Of a stretch of DNA of 64,000 nucleotides, positions 34,979 to 48,061 are shown piece after piece. The notes beneath the pieces were generated by a model. That model saw nothing but the letters and a program-made list of their open reading frames with translations, made no database searches and was not told the origin of the DNA. The stretch is from positions 19,179,243 to 19,243,242 of the forward strand of contig NC_088709.1 of NCBI RefSeq assembly GCF_963576615.1, written 5' to 3'. The stretch is from Watersipora subatra (taxonomy: Eukaryota; Bryozoa; Gymnolaemata; Cheilostomatida; Watersiporidae). A program made the translations under genes and the position numbers. Position 1 is the stretch's first letter. Every line of letters starts with the position of its first letter.

Positions 34979-35951
34979 GATGTAGATGGACGCTCCTACA
35001 GCTGGCCAAACTTGGAGCATTTGATGCCATTTAAACAAAACTGCAGCTTATTCATAGCTGAGTATGGTTAGTCTCAAACATGAACTTAGGCTCGAGGGTC
35101 AGAGCTTCTAGACCTCACCATACATTGGGTTAGGAACAATAAATGTATACATATATAGTAGTCTTTTTCCTCTAGCCTTGCTTTCCCAAGCCACCAGTTG
35201 GACTCAGGCAACATAGCTTAGGATATGTAACTTGTACCTTGTTCTGTATCAGTCTAGATATTATCCAGCCTGAATTCTACGCTTAGTCTCACTGGTTATA
35301 GGACAATAGATCACTCATCGCGGCTTAAATGAAACCTTCTAAGAACCTTCTTTCACGATAGCTTTAATTTGGTTTTCTAATATCTAGCATGAGTAGAAAG
35401 TTTAAACAGTAATGTATAATTGTTATCAGCTGTGGTAATACTGTTTTTGGCTAAGACAGCTTTGGTGTTCTTTAGAGGCCATGCTTATGGCGCTATTCTT
35501 ACTGCTATTATTATTTTTACTATTGTGACTATTAGCGATGCTATTAATATTATTTTCAGCTTCACTGTTTTTATATTGATAATAATATTATTGTTTTTGT
35601 TATTGTTGCTTTTATTATCACTGTATTTATTTAGCTATGTTATCGACAACCATAAATTAAGTTGTTTGTAGAAGTTGAGACTTAGGATGTTGTTAGAATG
35701 CGTTGCTACTAATTTCTATTTCCATTTTGTGGTTGTGCAGCTACATTTTTAAACTGAGACAACCTTCAACGATGGTAATCTTGTCATCAATGACTCTAGG
35801 CTTATTCACCTTGGTTACTTGTTTGTAGCTTTTTAATTCACTACTAATATGAGTCCAACCTTAATCTCATTTGTAGGGAGATCAAACATGGATAAAATGG
35901 ACAGAATATTTCTTGTTAACTTTTGTTATATTTGTTTGTTGCAATCACAAG

Positions 35952-35957
35952 TTTATT
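35952..35957 (-). terminator. Possible poly(A) signal of gene B
   Basis: AATAAA on the minus strand, 120 nt past gene B's stop codon. Confidence 0.45.
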
Positions 35958-36077
35958 AAAGGTATCAAGAAACATTAACATTGCATTTTTATGAAAATTA
36001 CAAAGAACTACATGACATTTTAAAATGAGCATCTCCAAGGTAGCAGCTGAACAATAGTAATAAAGACAACAAAGGGT

Positions 36078-39000
36078 TTAGCATTTACTTTTAACACACA
36101 CAGCAGAAACAACTTGATACTTTGCTAGGTTTGAGGTAGACTTCCAGCCACAACTCGCTATCTTATTATCCAAGCTTTTTAGGTATGTGGTATCTCTGTT
36201 TGTGCTCCAGGGATCTGTTAGAGTGCAGAACTCCATTGTGTACCTACAAACCATCACGAGTATATAGAGAGTTTTAAAAAACAAATGAGAAAGCAAGAAA
36301 TGCGGAGAAACTTAGGAGATACCTGAATAAATATATGTAAGAGCATCAGCTGAACAGATGAAGGAATAGAGAATAACAGACTCAAGTGAATAGACAGAGT
36401 AATCGGTAGATTACTAGCCAGTCGTAAGGAATAGAGAATGACTGACTCAAGTGAATAGGCAGAGTAACCAGTAAATTACTAGCCAGTCGTAAGAAATAGA
36501 GAATAACTGACTCAAGGGAACAGGCAGAGTAACCAGTAAATTACTAGACAGTCTTTAAGTCAGATTCCTAAATAATAAATTTCTGAACTTTCTTTACTTT
36601 TAGAAACTGTGATCTATCAACTGCAAACATCACTCAGCTTTTATAGATAAACTTACACAAAATTTTTATAGATTCTATCAGAAAGTATCAGTACTTTTTC
36701 TTTTTTTGTTTGTGTTTCTTGTTTGAGGTAATTCGACTGCCAAGGTGTTTCACGATCAAAATTGACAAAACCTGATTATTCACATTCACAATTAAAATGC
36801 TGACAAAAAAGTGTGAGCCAAAATGGTGTTGCTAGTTGCTATCATTGCAATAATCGCTATCGGCTATTGTGGTAAAGTTACTGTGTTATGCGTTTTTATT
36901 CAGTCGGTTTTTTGGAACTATGAATGTTATATAGTCTCACTTTTACTTGATCCAAGCATTTTAACGGTCATCAAGTTTTGTCAATTTTAATCTTGAAGCG
37001 CATTGGCAGTCAGATCACCTTAAATAATAAAAAAATACCCATACTTTCTGATGAAATCTACTGAAATTTCACCATTTTATCCTTTCTACCCTCATTTAAT
37101 CCATTAATCCTCATTTAATCCATTGAGCATTGACAATGATTTATTGAGCGTTTTATCCTTTAGGATCTCAACTGACATTTTCTACTGGTAGTAAATAATA
37201 AAGTTAATAAAAAATAAAATTTATCAATAAAAAAATTAATAATACAATTAATAAATAATACAGTTAACAAATAATAAAATTCTTTGAATAAAAAAATAAA
37301 AAAGTATAATAAATAGTATAAATCATGTCCGAAAACGCCAACAGCCATCAGTCACATAAATTATGAAAAAGATAAGGTGAATAGATTAGCAGTAATGTTT
37401 GGTAGGAGGGCTTCAAAAGTGCCCAACTTTACAGGGAAAACACACTTCAAACACCTCAGCTATCAGCCACGTGTATACAGATGCTTAAAATAAACATCTT
37501 TTAGACACCGTGTGGACGCAACTGTCTAGTGGTAGCTACCAAGGTCTATTAGTAAAAATATAAAGAAATACTAACCCAGCAGGACAAGTCACACTTTCTC
37601 CATTGTTCTTCTGTTCTTTCACCATTTGAACATCTTTACCTCTTTCCAAACTGCATCTCACTACTGCCTAAAGCAGCAAAGCATTGTTTTTTGTACCATT
37701 TTAAGTTGACTGCAGGTCACATTCTAGATTGAAGCTAATTTGAGCCATACAAGGGCTTGAAATGTCTACCCTTTTTTGTTTTCAGCTTAAATTGGGATGT
37801 TCTAAGATTTAACATGTGCAACCAAATTCTGCATATACTTTTTAAGTTGTTTAGACATATATTTATGCATACAGTCTACGAGAAGTACATCATGTGAAAA
37901 TAAGTTATTTCTTAGGTTAATTCTAATTTTATCATGATTTTCCATCACTTGTTTAGCTTCCTTAGAAAATATTGAGGATGTATATTTATTAGTATGGCAT
38001 CTGGAAGATTTTGTGAAGACCAACAACTTTACCTGTCATTTACAATCACAGGAATAAAAATGAATCATATTGAATTAATTGAATGAGTTGATTTAATCAA
38101 TATTATAACTAAACATTTCTTTCATAATTCATTAAATGAATTGATTTACTCAGTACTGTAACTGTATTTATTATTTGCTTAGTGTTATATTTTTGTCAAT
38201 TGGTGAACTAGCAAACACACACGCTTACACATCTACACACACACCCACATATGCACACACACGCACACACGCATGTGCACAAATAGTCAGAAGTATCAGT
38301 TCTGACAGTTTTTATTATAGCCTACTAGTTTTTTGACATTACAGCTATTTGGCTGACATCTAAAGATACCATGACTCAGAAATGACAACTGGCTGACTTT
38401 GGATAAAAGACTGACTTTGGTATAGCCCAGGACCGCTGCTTTTTTGGTTGCTGTGCACTTCTTCTTGTCTTCAGGGTACAATTTAGAGCCATCGCAAATG
38501 GTCTGATCATGACAGCTGCACTTGGAGGCATAATAACCATCTGTTGAATAAGACAGAATGTTTTTAGGTTGTGTATAGCTGGAAATACATCTACCAATAC
38601 AAAGAGTCGTTTACTACGTACATTTGGCAGCACAAACAGTTATTTCCTACTAATACGTAACAGAGAGTACTAAGGGTCTCTTTATGCTACAAATTAACAA
38701 AACTCATAGTTTTATGATCAGCTGAGTATGCAGAGCCTCTTCCTAGCACATGAAAAGTTGTCAGTTAAACGAATAACAAATAATGAAGTCATGCACACAC
38801 TTTCCCTTTAAATAAACTAACAAGTTATTTAGTACAAAAACTGAAGTTTTCATCTCTTGAGGGCTTGTGGAGTTGTCTCACCTGGACAGTAAACATCGGA
38901 TGGGGAGTCATCTCCTACAGCACTGTTTGGTCCAACCAGATAGAATGAAGCGTCCGTAGCTGTAAATTATCGTGTTTTATAACAACATAATAACATTTAA

Positions 39001-39491
39001 CCGCATTTGAAATTATAAGAAATTAATAGTAAGCCTACCAACAAATTATTAGAATATATTATACACTTCTACAGTTAGACTTCAGGCAGCTTTAGAATCC
39101 CTTAAACAATTCTTTTAGCTATACAATCAGTATTTCACCCTCATTAGACTCAGTTATATAATGTTACTTCAATAGATGTACTCACTCAGATGTATGTGTA
39201 TGATTACTAGAGCTAGTTGAACAAATAAATTGAGAACAAATCTGTTGTTTTACAAGTAGATTTGTCTCTTTCAAAGCAACTTTACAGCAAATCTGTTGTT
39301 TTACAAGTAGTAATTCCATATCAAATAATGTATATATGCATTTAGCTACCTCACAAGTACAATGGATATTATAAGGAAATCGAGAGCTTAAGTTTCAAGT
39401 TGCCGTCATATAAAACAATAGATATCTTACCATAAGATAGATCTATTACCACCACGAGTAACAAAGCAATGAAAATTTTTTGCATCTTCAT
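36078..39491 (-). CDS. Gene B: secreted Cys-rich two-module protein
   Basis: Coding exons in order: 39431-39491, 38882-38959, 38416-38540, 37576-37667, 36078-36243 (TAA). They give 522 nt and 173 residues with every junction in phase. Exon 3 ends at the less usual donor AAA followed by gtcagt; skipping that splice would give a readable tail of about 40 residues to a TGA at 38296, a possible alternative form. The signal peptide is MKMQKIFIALLLVVVIDLSY, with a second Met at residue 3. Eleven cysteines line up with gene C. Conserved blocks: DASFYLVGP, GDDSPSD, CSCHDQTICDG, MEFCTLTDPWS, VSAVCVKSKC. Compared with A, its introns are short. Function unknown; secretion is the only firm inference. Confidence 0.9.
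36361..36556. repeat. 65-bp tandem repeat, three copies
   Basis: Unit contains GAATAGAGAATAACTGACTC and TACTAGCCAGTCGTAAG. It lies in the last intron of gene B, about 120 nt from the acceptor of exon 5. Confidence 0.92.
36640..37075. mobile_element. Foldback MITE-like element, family F
   Basis: Left arm 36640-36770 (TCTATCAGAAAGTATCAGTA) and right arm 36955-37075 (CAAGTTTTGTCAATTTTAAT; ATACTTTCTGATGAAATCTA). It lies within the last intron of gene B. Confidence 0.74.
38200..38282. repeat. (CA)-rich microsatellite
   Basis: Interrupted ACACACGC and ACACACAC runs just downstream of gene B exon 3. Confidence 0.85.
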
Positions 39492-42400
39492 AATAGAGGA
39501 TTCAAGCTGAAAGTGACAAACCTTATCACTTCCATATCGCTTCAATTCATAGCAAGATGTTACGCAACAGATCACACATGCGACAACTATGGCTTGTGCG
39601 TAGCCTAGTAACCATATCATTAATACATAAACATAAGTGTACCAACAGAGGCATAGACATAGAGATATAATATTGCTTTGACAAATTTAAAGGAGAAGAA
39701 TCCATTTCTCTCTAACGTGATAGCTTACTTCCTGTAATAATGCATTAAAATAAAAACTAAGCCATGCGGAATTTTTTACCTAATATTGGGCTATTTCGGC
39801 TAAATTTGGCTAAAACGTTTGTTTAAACTTACAGCATTCAATGTTACAACAATGTTGTTAATGATTATCGAGCTATGATCGCAGATACATTGATAAAGCG
39901 CATATGCACCTATATAGGATAAGCACATCAGTTTTTTAGTGTTTTTATAAATAGATTGATTGATATTACTATGGCTGTTAGCCAGTTGACCAGCAGTTCA
40001 AAGGTCAATTTTTTATAATTTTTAGTTTATAAATTAGATTAACAGTTTAATTTATTAACTTAATTTATTAGAAATTAATAAAAAAATTCAAATTTGTATT
40101 AATTACTAAATAAACATGGTTTATTACAAAAAAGGAATTTTAAAGAAATGTGTTCATTTAAAAAATTGGATGCAATCGCTGTATCTGTTTGCAGAATTAA
40201 TCAGACAAAACCAGTTTTTTTGTTGCAGAAATCAACTAACAGTGGGCTATGATAGCCTATGGAAGGTTATTGTAAATAATTATTAGTCATTGTTAAACTC
40301 CAGATTTGAAGATTTCACCATTTGCTAGAATTTTTATCATCATAATCCTACTAGAGACAGCTTTTCATTGATGAATGCAAGCTTTTTCATTTTATTCTTC
40401 CTCATGAATATCATGAAATGTAAACATTAATTCTGCCAACATACATACATGTATCAATATACATACATATCAATATACATAGCCTATATATTGATACGCG
40501 TATATTGATTTGCATGATATTTCTGATGATAGCCTGAGAATCTCTATTCTATTTCTATTTTATTCTAATTTTAATCTATTCACATAAGATATTTTTCACA
40601 AGAGCAAGAAATATCATTTCATGATATGCATGATACGGATTGTGTGTATCAATATGCGTGTCAGTGTACATATCAATACACCTACATGTATTTATTGACC
40701 AATTAAAGTTGAAGTATTTCCAAAGCTGACCTCCTCTCAGATTCAGTAACATGCAGTCTAAACCAAGATTGACAATGCATTAGTTTATCCCACCTACATG
40801 CGTACCATGGTATTGGCATGGTATACATACAGCTTCTTTCACAACCGTTGATATTGCATCAACTCAAATTACGCTCACTGTGAGTTGCTGAGTGTCAATC
40901 AGTGGATTTTTCATAATGTATGCTGACAAAGCAGATGTTACTATAATTCCTCAATACTTTGCGAGTCAGCTTTCACGACTTGATTATTTGATTGGCTAAA
41001 CAATATTAATTAAAAACATTAATATAAATAGGAATAATTAAAATACATAAACCACATAAATCTCTTTCATACTCTGGCTCAGTTGAATCACTCTGTGAAC
41101 ATCATTGTGATAGAAGTCACCATATTTTGTTGTTTTCCTGTTACATTTTGTGAAAGTACAAACTGCTTTTAACTCTTTTCATTGTGGCCCTTAAACACTC
41201 TCTACCCTTGAAGCTGTCTAATGACTGAAAAAAGGAGAAATGCTTATGATTCATGAAAAAATGATTCTATCAGATACGCGGTTATTAGTTTCTACTTAGC
41301 GGATTTTCACTTACCATGGATGTGAGGGGCATGTCCTCGAGTACCCACAAAAAGTGAGCGATTGCTTCATTGGATTATTTTTTCCTGCATATGTTGCAGC
41401 CAGAGGAATGTTGGTGAGTGTAATTAACCGCCAAACATACAGGTTAGCATCCAGACTGATGATGTAACAGGCAAAGGTACCGCCATGTCTTCACATTCTT
41501 TGCTGGCTACCACCAGGCGCAAGTGACACTCAACAGTTTAGCTAATTAATAATTACGGTTATGTCTATAACATTATAATAAATATTTGTAAATTAATGCA
41601 GTACAAATAAGTTTTCAACACAGTCTGTTATAAAAACATCTAACTTGTGGTTTTTAAATTTTGCTATGTAAACCAACATTAAAAACCATCTTTTAAAATA
41701 AAATAAAATAACATAAAATGCTGTAAAAGGCAGAGCTGCTTTCTATGCTTGTTAGACATTTGTATGCCAGTAAGTACAGTACTCAGCTATAATATTTGTT
41801 TAAGCCATGGCTGATATGTCAAGAATGCAATAAATATAATTCTGGTTTATAACGATTCTAAGAATACTTAACTTGCTTAACAAACTTGAGTATTTCAATT
41901 ATTTTGTTTAAGTTTTAACATAAAAAAATGTGAACTGCTGCAAAAACCAAATTTTTATTTAATTTCTGACAGTCCTGGCTAAAGTATTTCATAACTGTAA
42001 AAGACTGATGGCTGATTTAGCTTATTTTCTGGCATTTTTCGCAACATTGAATTATGTACAGTAGACATTTGTATATTCTATTTTATTTTTATAATAGGTA
42101 TGTTTTATTTACATTCAACTTTCAGATAAGTCTTAATTCTATAGCAATACAGACCCTAGGGCTACCATAGTACCGACACAATCCCTTTTATTGCGCAGTG
42201 TAGTATTAACCATCATAAGCAGGCTATAAAAAGTTTGTATAAAAACAACTCCATGGCAGTTATCAATAAAATTGGTTGTTATACATTTAACCAGATGTAA
42301 AACTCGAATCTCAGTATTCAACTTGCTTGAAAACTTGCTACACTGTGTAGTGCTCATGTAGCACACTGTACTGTGCAGTGTTCATGTAACACACTGTACT

Positions 42401-44880
42401 GTGCAGTGTTCATGTAACACACTGTACTATGCAGTGTTCATGTAACACACTGTATTACGCAGTGTTCATGTAACACACTGTACTATGCAGTGTTCATGTA
42501 ACACACTGTACTATGCAGTGTTCATGTAACACACTGTACTATACAGTGTTCATGTAACACACTGTACTATGCAGTGTTCATGTAACACACTGTACTATGC
42601 AGTGTTCATGTAACACACTGTACTGTGCAGTGTTCATGTAACACACTGTACTATGCAGTGTTCATGTAACACACTGTACTATGCAGTGTTCATGTAACAC
42701 ACTGTACTATGCAGTGTTCATGTAACACACTGTACTATGCAGTGTTCATGTAACACACTGTACTATGCAGTGTTCATGTAACACACTGTACTATGCAGTG
42801 TTCATGTAACACACTGTACTATGCAGTGTTCATGTAACACACTGTACTATGCAGTGTTCATGTAACACACTGTATTACGCAGTGTTCATGTAACACACTG
42901 TACTATGCAGTGTTCATGTAACACACTGTACTATGCAGTGTTCATGTAACACACTGTACTATGCAGTGTTCATGTAACACACTGTACTATGCAGTGTTCA
43001 TGTAACACACTGTACTATGCAGTGTTCATGTAACACACTGTACTATGCAGTGTTCATGTAACACACTGTACTATGCAGTGTTCATGTAACACACTGTACT
43101 ATGCAGTGTTCATGTAACACACTGTACTATACAGTGTTCATGTAACACACTGTACTATGCAGTGTTCATGTAACACACTGTACTATACAGTGTTCATGTA
43201 ACACACTGTATTACGCAGTGTTCATGTAACACACTGTACTATACAGTGTTCATGTAACACACTGTACTATGTAGTGCTCATGTAACACACTGTACTATAC
43301 AGTGTTCATGTAACACACTGTACTATGCAGTGTTCATGTAACACACTGTACTATACAGTGTTCATGTAACACACTGTACTATGCAGTGTTCATGTAACAC
43401 ACTGTACTATACAGTGTTCATGTAACACACTGTATTACGCAGTGTTCATGTAACACACTGTACTATGCAGTGTTCATGTAACACACTGTACTATGCAGTG
43501 TTCATGTAACACACTGTACTATGCAGTGTTCATGTAACACACTGTACTATACAGTGTTCATGTAACACACTGTACTATGCAGTGTTCATGTAACACACTG
43601 TACTATACAGTGTTCATGTAACACACTGTATTACGCAGTGTTCATGTAACACACTGTACTATGCAGTGTTCATGTAACACACTGTACTATGTAGTGCTCA
43701 TGTAACACACTGTACTATACAGTGTTCATGTAACACACTGTACTATGCAGTGTTCATGTAACACACTGTATTACGCAGTGTTCATGTAACACACTGTACT
43801 ATACAGTGTTCATGTAACACACTGTACTATGTAGTGCTCATGTAACACACTGTACTATACAGTGTTCATGTAACACACTGTACTATGCAGTGTTCATGTA
43901 ACACACTGTACTATACAGTGTTCATGTAACACACTGTACTATACAGTGTTCATGTAACACACTGTACTATGCAGTGTTCATGTAACACACTGTACTATGC
44001 AGTGTTCATGTAACACACTGTACTATACAGTGTTCATGTAACACACTGTACTATGCAGTGTTCATGTAACACACTGTACTATACAGTGTTCATGTAACAC
44101 ACTGTACTATGCAGTGTTCATGTAACACACTGTACTATGCAGTGTTCATGTAACACACTGTACTATGCAGTGCTCATGTAACACACTGTACTGTGCAGTG
44201 TTCATGTAACACACTGTACTATACAGTGTTCATGTAACACACTGTATTACGCAGTGTTCATGAGAACACTCAATTGGCCTTTCTTACAATCTGCTGTGGA
44301 TAGGCTAAAGATTTAATAAATATATTGCCAACTATTACAAGCCTGGCGTAGTTCACAGCTGCTTCTTTTTTCTACTTGCAGCAGGCCTTACAAGCAGTTA
44401 CAATATATTGCCTCTATATAAACTGCAAAAATTTATTTGAATTTAATATGTTGTGAAATCTATCTCAACCCTCGAATTTTCTAAAATATGCTTTATATTT
44501 GTTTGGCAGAAAAACTATATTATTTTCTTTTGGATGATAGCAATTGAAGCTGTTCTAGTTTTTGTACTGCTTCATATTTTATGTATTCTCAAAGTTCATA
44601 GCAATTACAATTACAGTTGCAAAGGTATACTGTTATTAAATTTGTAATCATTATAGTGTCTAAAAGTAGGGAAGGGTGTTCCTACCAGCCTGATGGAGTC
44701 TTTCTATAGGAACCACAGCTTGTGTAATAGGCAGGTGTATAAACTATGCTGCCAGTTGCTCATGTTTAGTTACATTGGTAAAAAATCCGTCTGCTTTTTT
44801 TATAGTAATGCTATATATTTCACATACAGAAATTCTAGTAAAATCTAATAACGTTTAGAACAATGAAAGAAACAACTGCT
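39492..44880. other. Intergenic stretch between genes B and C
   Basis: AT-rich, with palindromic TACATGTATCAATATACATA-type runs near 40440-40700 and the large 28-bp satellite at 42339-44262. No convincing exon. Confidence 0.55.
42339..44262. repeat. 28-bp satellite array, about 69 copies
   Basis: Unit ACTGTACTATGCAGTGTTCA plus TGTAACAC. Most units are identical except for a variable heptamer (TACTATGC, TACTATAC, TATTACGC, TACTATGT, TACTGTGC). Each unit can form a CACTG/CAGTG stem. TATGC units dominate the left part; TATAC and TATTACGC units recur in groups from about 43120 on. Confidence 0.97.
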
Positions 44881-47800
44881 TCAGCAGGTTCTTTTGATGC
44901 AGACAGCCGACACAGGCATGTCATTATTGTTAGTTCCAGACTGCTTTTTCCAGGTACAGCCAAGTCCACCATCAGTAACAGTGTAAGACAAGAAGCTCAC
45001 CCTTTGCTGGCTCCAAGGGTCATTCTTTGTACAGAAGTCCATCACTGAGCTGTAACAATTGAAGTTTATTGATATGGTTATTAATTAAGCCTTTCAATTG
45101 TTCTAATTTACTTCTAGAAGGAAGTCAAATAATATTATATTGTTATAAGGTAGATATAGTCTAATACAGCACACATCAGGGTTGTGAATATTAAATAATA
45201 ATAATGCTGTTGATAATAACAATAATAATGACTAGAAATTCCCCTGTCATACAGCCCACGACCTGATAATGGAATAAGTGATAACAGAAAAAGGAAATGG
45301 CAGTGCTGGTTGTTGAAAAAGTAGTTGTGAGCAGGAATTGGCAGAGTATAGTGTAAATGAAAGTTGTTCGAGATGACATAAAATAAATTTGAGGGAGCAC
45401 GACTTCAAAAAGGTGCAAATAACAATTTCAACAAATATAGAAAAGTTAGATAAGTTCAGCGTTCTGTTAAAGGTCACGCAATCTAGTCTCCTCTCTTTTA
45501 CGTTGTAAGATTTGGTCATTGATAACTAATGCGCTTCCTAGCGAAGTTGTTAATCTCTAGATTAAATTGTTAATTAAAGCTGTAGGCCTAACCTACTGTA
45601 ATGTATGTAATTTAACAACAACAGTAAGGAAATATGTTTATTATAATTCTGAAATGCAGAATTAAAAGTAAAATGGCAAGTTACTGTGTGCTATACACAG
45701 TTTGAAAGTTGGTTGTGTTGAATGTAGAATGGTTTTGATAGCGATCTTTAACCAAAAGTAAGTATGAGTGTTCACGCGTCTGGAAGTTTTCTGCAAACTG
45801 CAGCAAAATAAAAAATATGTTCTCGGCATTGTAGTTCGACCCTAGCTTGTACATAAGTTGTAAAGAATTTTGGCTAACGTTTTAAATAGTTTAATGAAAC
45901 CTTCCGTGATTGGACAAAAAAACGTAGGCTGATAAACTGTGTACCCCAATTTCGTACCTGTAAATCGGTCTACACCTCAAACGGTCTACGTTTATTACAG
46001 AAACCTTCGAATAAATTCGATTACAAGTAAACAATGCCATAGACTGGTGAAATGAGCACGGTTTTCTCGTGAAATGCGCACTGCTAAATAGTTCTACGTG
46101 TACCATCTGTCGCAAGGCTTTATTGGCGTATCGTAGGCCGGTCTTAACTTTTATAAAACCAAGCTTTTCAAGCGTTTTGTAGCGATTTTCGACCAAATTA
46201 ATCTGTCTATTTGCGTATTATCCGATCAGATGGGTAAGTTTTAAGATACTGTCAACAATTTACAAAGGCTTGGTAACATATTTAAATAGGCTTATATGTG
46301 TTTTGTAACGTTATTATGCTTTAACGACTCTACAAAGTGATGGCTAAATTTGTTGATGAGATTTCGAAGCAAGGGTTTGCGATGTTGTTGATGAAAACTT
46401 TTCGTAAGTTGTGTGCACATGCATTTATCATAAAAACTCTCAAACTTCGCTCTGCTCGTTTGGTCGTGGGATAAAAATAATAATTATTATTATAAAAATT
46501 ATAATAATATTTAGTATAAAAATTATAATAATAACAACCATAATAATAATAATAATTATAAACTATAATAATAATAATAATGATAATAATAATGATGCTG
46601 TTGATAATAATAATATTAATAATAATAATATTAATAATAATGATAATAATGCCAAGATTCTAAGGAAAGCTCTTCAGTAGAAAGAATTATTAAAATGATC
46701 ACCATTGGCTTCAAGCTAAGGCCCGGGCTCATTTACTACCAACTGCTCGGTTGTGAAGACAGTTTCTATGATAATGCCGATTATAATAATAATAAACTGA
46801 GTGTTTAAAAAGTTATTTTAAAATCGGCGCGATCAAAAACATGGTTTATAGTGAGAAGTTCTCTTAGGCCTTTTTATTTGAAGCACCATAAAGCATGCGC
46901 TAACACGTGTAACTCAAATGCTAGCCCATAGCAGGCAAAAGTAAAGACTATGTTTGTTCTTATGATTTTAAGAGTGTGATTGCCTAGCGTGCGGGCTTAT
47001 AGTCATCTCCTGTTTGACAATAAAGCTGATGTGAGTCTGATGGAAGTGTTTTTGTAATAAGCTAAATGAACTTACCCATCTGGACAAGTTAGCTCATCCG
47101 ATGATGATATTGTACTTGACTGAACAGTCACCTCGTACCCAGTGGCCAGCTTACACCTCGCAATAGCCTGCAAGGAGATTAAGTTACAAAGGCTAGTAAA
47201 TGAACCTCAACAATTCTTCTCCGGAATATGTAGTCAGCAGACTTTAGTAACAACGTACCTTTACTTTACCTCCAACGCCAGCCTTCTTATAGGAAGTACA
47301 CTTTCTTACGTTTGTAGGATCAAGGCCAGAACCATCGCATATGCTATCATCATGACAGTAGCACTCTGTTACATGGTATCCAGCTGGAATCACACATAAT
47401 CATATGAAAATCATTGCAACGTTTATGAGACAAATGATAAGATGGTACATGAATTATAGTTGCTATCAGATAATCTTGTATGAGTTGAACTGATCTGATG
47501 TAGTCTAATATGATTACTTTGACCTCCATAAAAGCACAAAAATTCTCAGAAAGGATTTAAGTAAAACTAGATGAAGGCCCAACTATTACATGAAAAAAGT
47601 GACATGAAAAAGATATTACATGAAAAAAGTGAAATAATATGATAAACTCAGAAAACAATGACTTGAAAGTAAGCAATACTACTTACATGGGCAGATAGCA
47701 TCTGAGGGTGAGTCATCACTTGTACCACTCTCAGGCCCCTCCAGCCAGAAAGATGCATCTATACCTAAAAATGTTAATATAAGCATTAGCAAGCAAGTGG

Positions 47801-48007
47801 CACTACTAGTAGCTTACTTTATTATATAATACTAGCATAAAGGGTGTTTGTTACTGTGAAGAGAAATATAATCAATTTAAAAAAATCCAAAAACTTTTAC
47901 TCTAAAAAGTTAAAATATTCTGAGAAATAGTGTAGTAAGCTACCGAGAGAAGATCCAGTCACGAGCAATAAGCCGAGAGCTACGAGACTTCTATTCTTAA
48001 ATGACAT
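44881..48007 (-). CDS. Gene C: secreted Cys-rich two-module protein
   Basis: Coding exons in order: 47944-48007, 47687-47764, 47259-47383, 47076-47167, 44881-45049 (TGA). They give 528 nt and 175 residues; all donors and acceptors are GT/AG and all junctions in phase. Signal peptide MSFKNRSLVALGLLLVTG. Module 1 has six cysteines (46, 55, 57, 63, 76, 94) around CPSGYHVTECYCHDDSICDG. Module 2 has five (117, 126, 151, 170, 175) around CPDGSVMDFCTKNDPWS and PVSAVCIKRTC. The two modules share the plan SDxxxCPxG...C...C...AxxxC. A TATATAAG lies 47-54 nt upstream of the ATG. Family unknown to me; a distant likeness to PCSK9 C-terminal modules is discussed in the findings. Confidence 0.92.
46470..46665. 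repeat. (AAT)n-rich tract
   Basis: Imperfect AAT/ATA trinucleotide runs, in the 2-kb last intron of gene C. Confidence 0.93.
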
Positions 48008-48053
48008 GACTCTAAACTGAGTGAACTTGCATGTCGCTAAACAGTTTTAGGTT

Positions 48054-48061
48054 CTTATATA
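48054..48061 (-). promoter_or_regulatory. TATA box of gene C
   Basis: TATATAAG on the minus strand, about 50 nt before the ATG; it implies a 5' UTR of roughly 20 nt. No equally clear box is seen before genes A or B. Confidence 0.55.

Larger units (their letters stand above)
30300..36077. other. Intergenic stretch between genes A and B
   Basis: It holds a diverged tandem array (31206-31445), repeat C carrying a nested D element (32741-34066), a C tail fragment and a TA microsatellite. I see no exons. Gene B's presumed poly(A) signal is at 35952. Confidence 0.55.

Noticed and set aside
35420-35671. Ile/Leu-rich frame resembling a membrane protein
   Set aside because: The hydrophobic run comes from ATT/TTA-rich simple sequence.
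41317-41381. Minus-strand exon with acceptor and gtaagt donor
   Set aside because: About 65 nt, no domain, no partner exon, and a competing exon-like segment on the plus strand; too weak to list.
45891-46196. 101-codon minus-strand frame
   Set aside because: It lies inside the last intron of gene C; no recognisable domain and no splice or promoter signals. Kept out as a likely chance frame.
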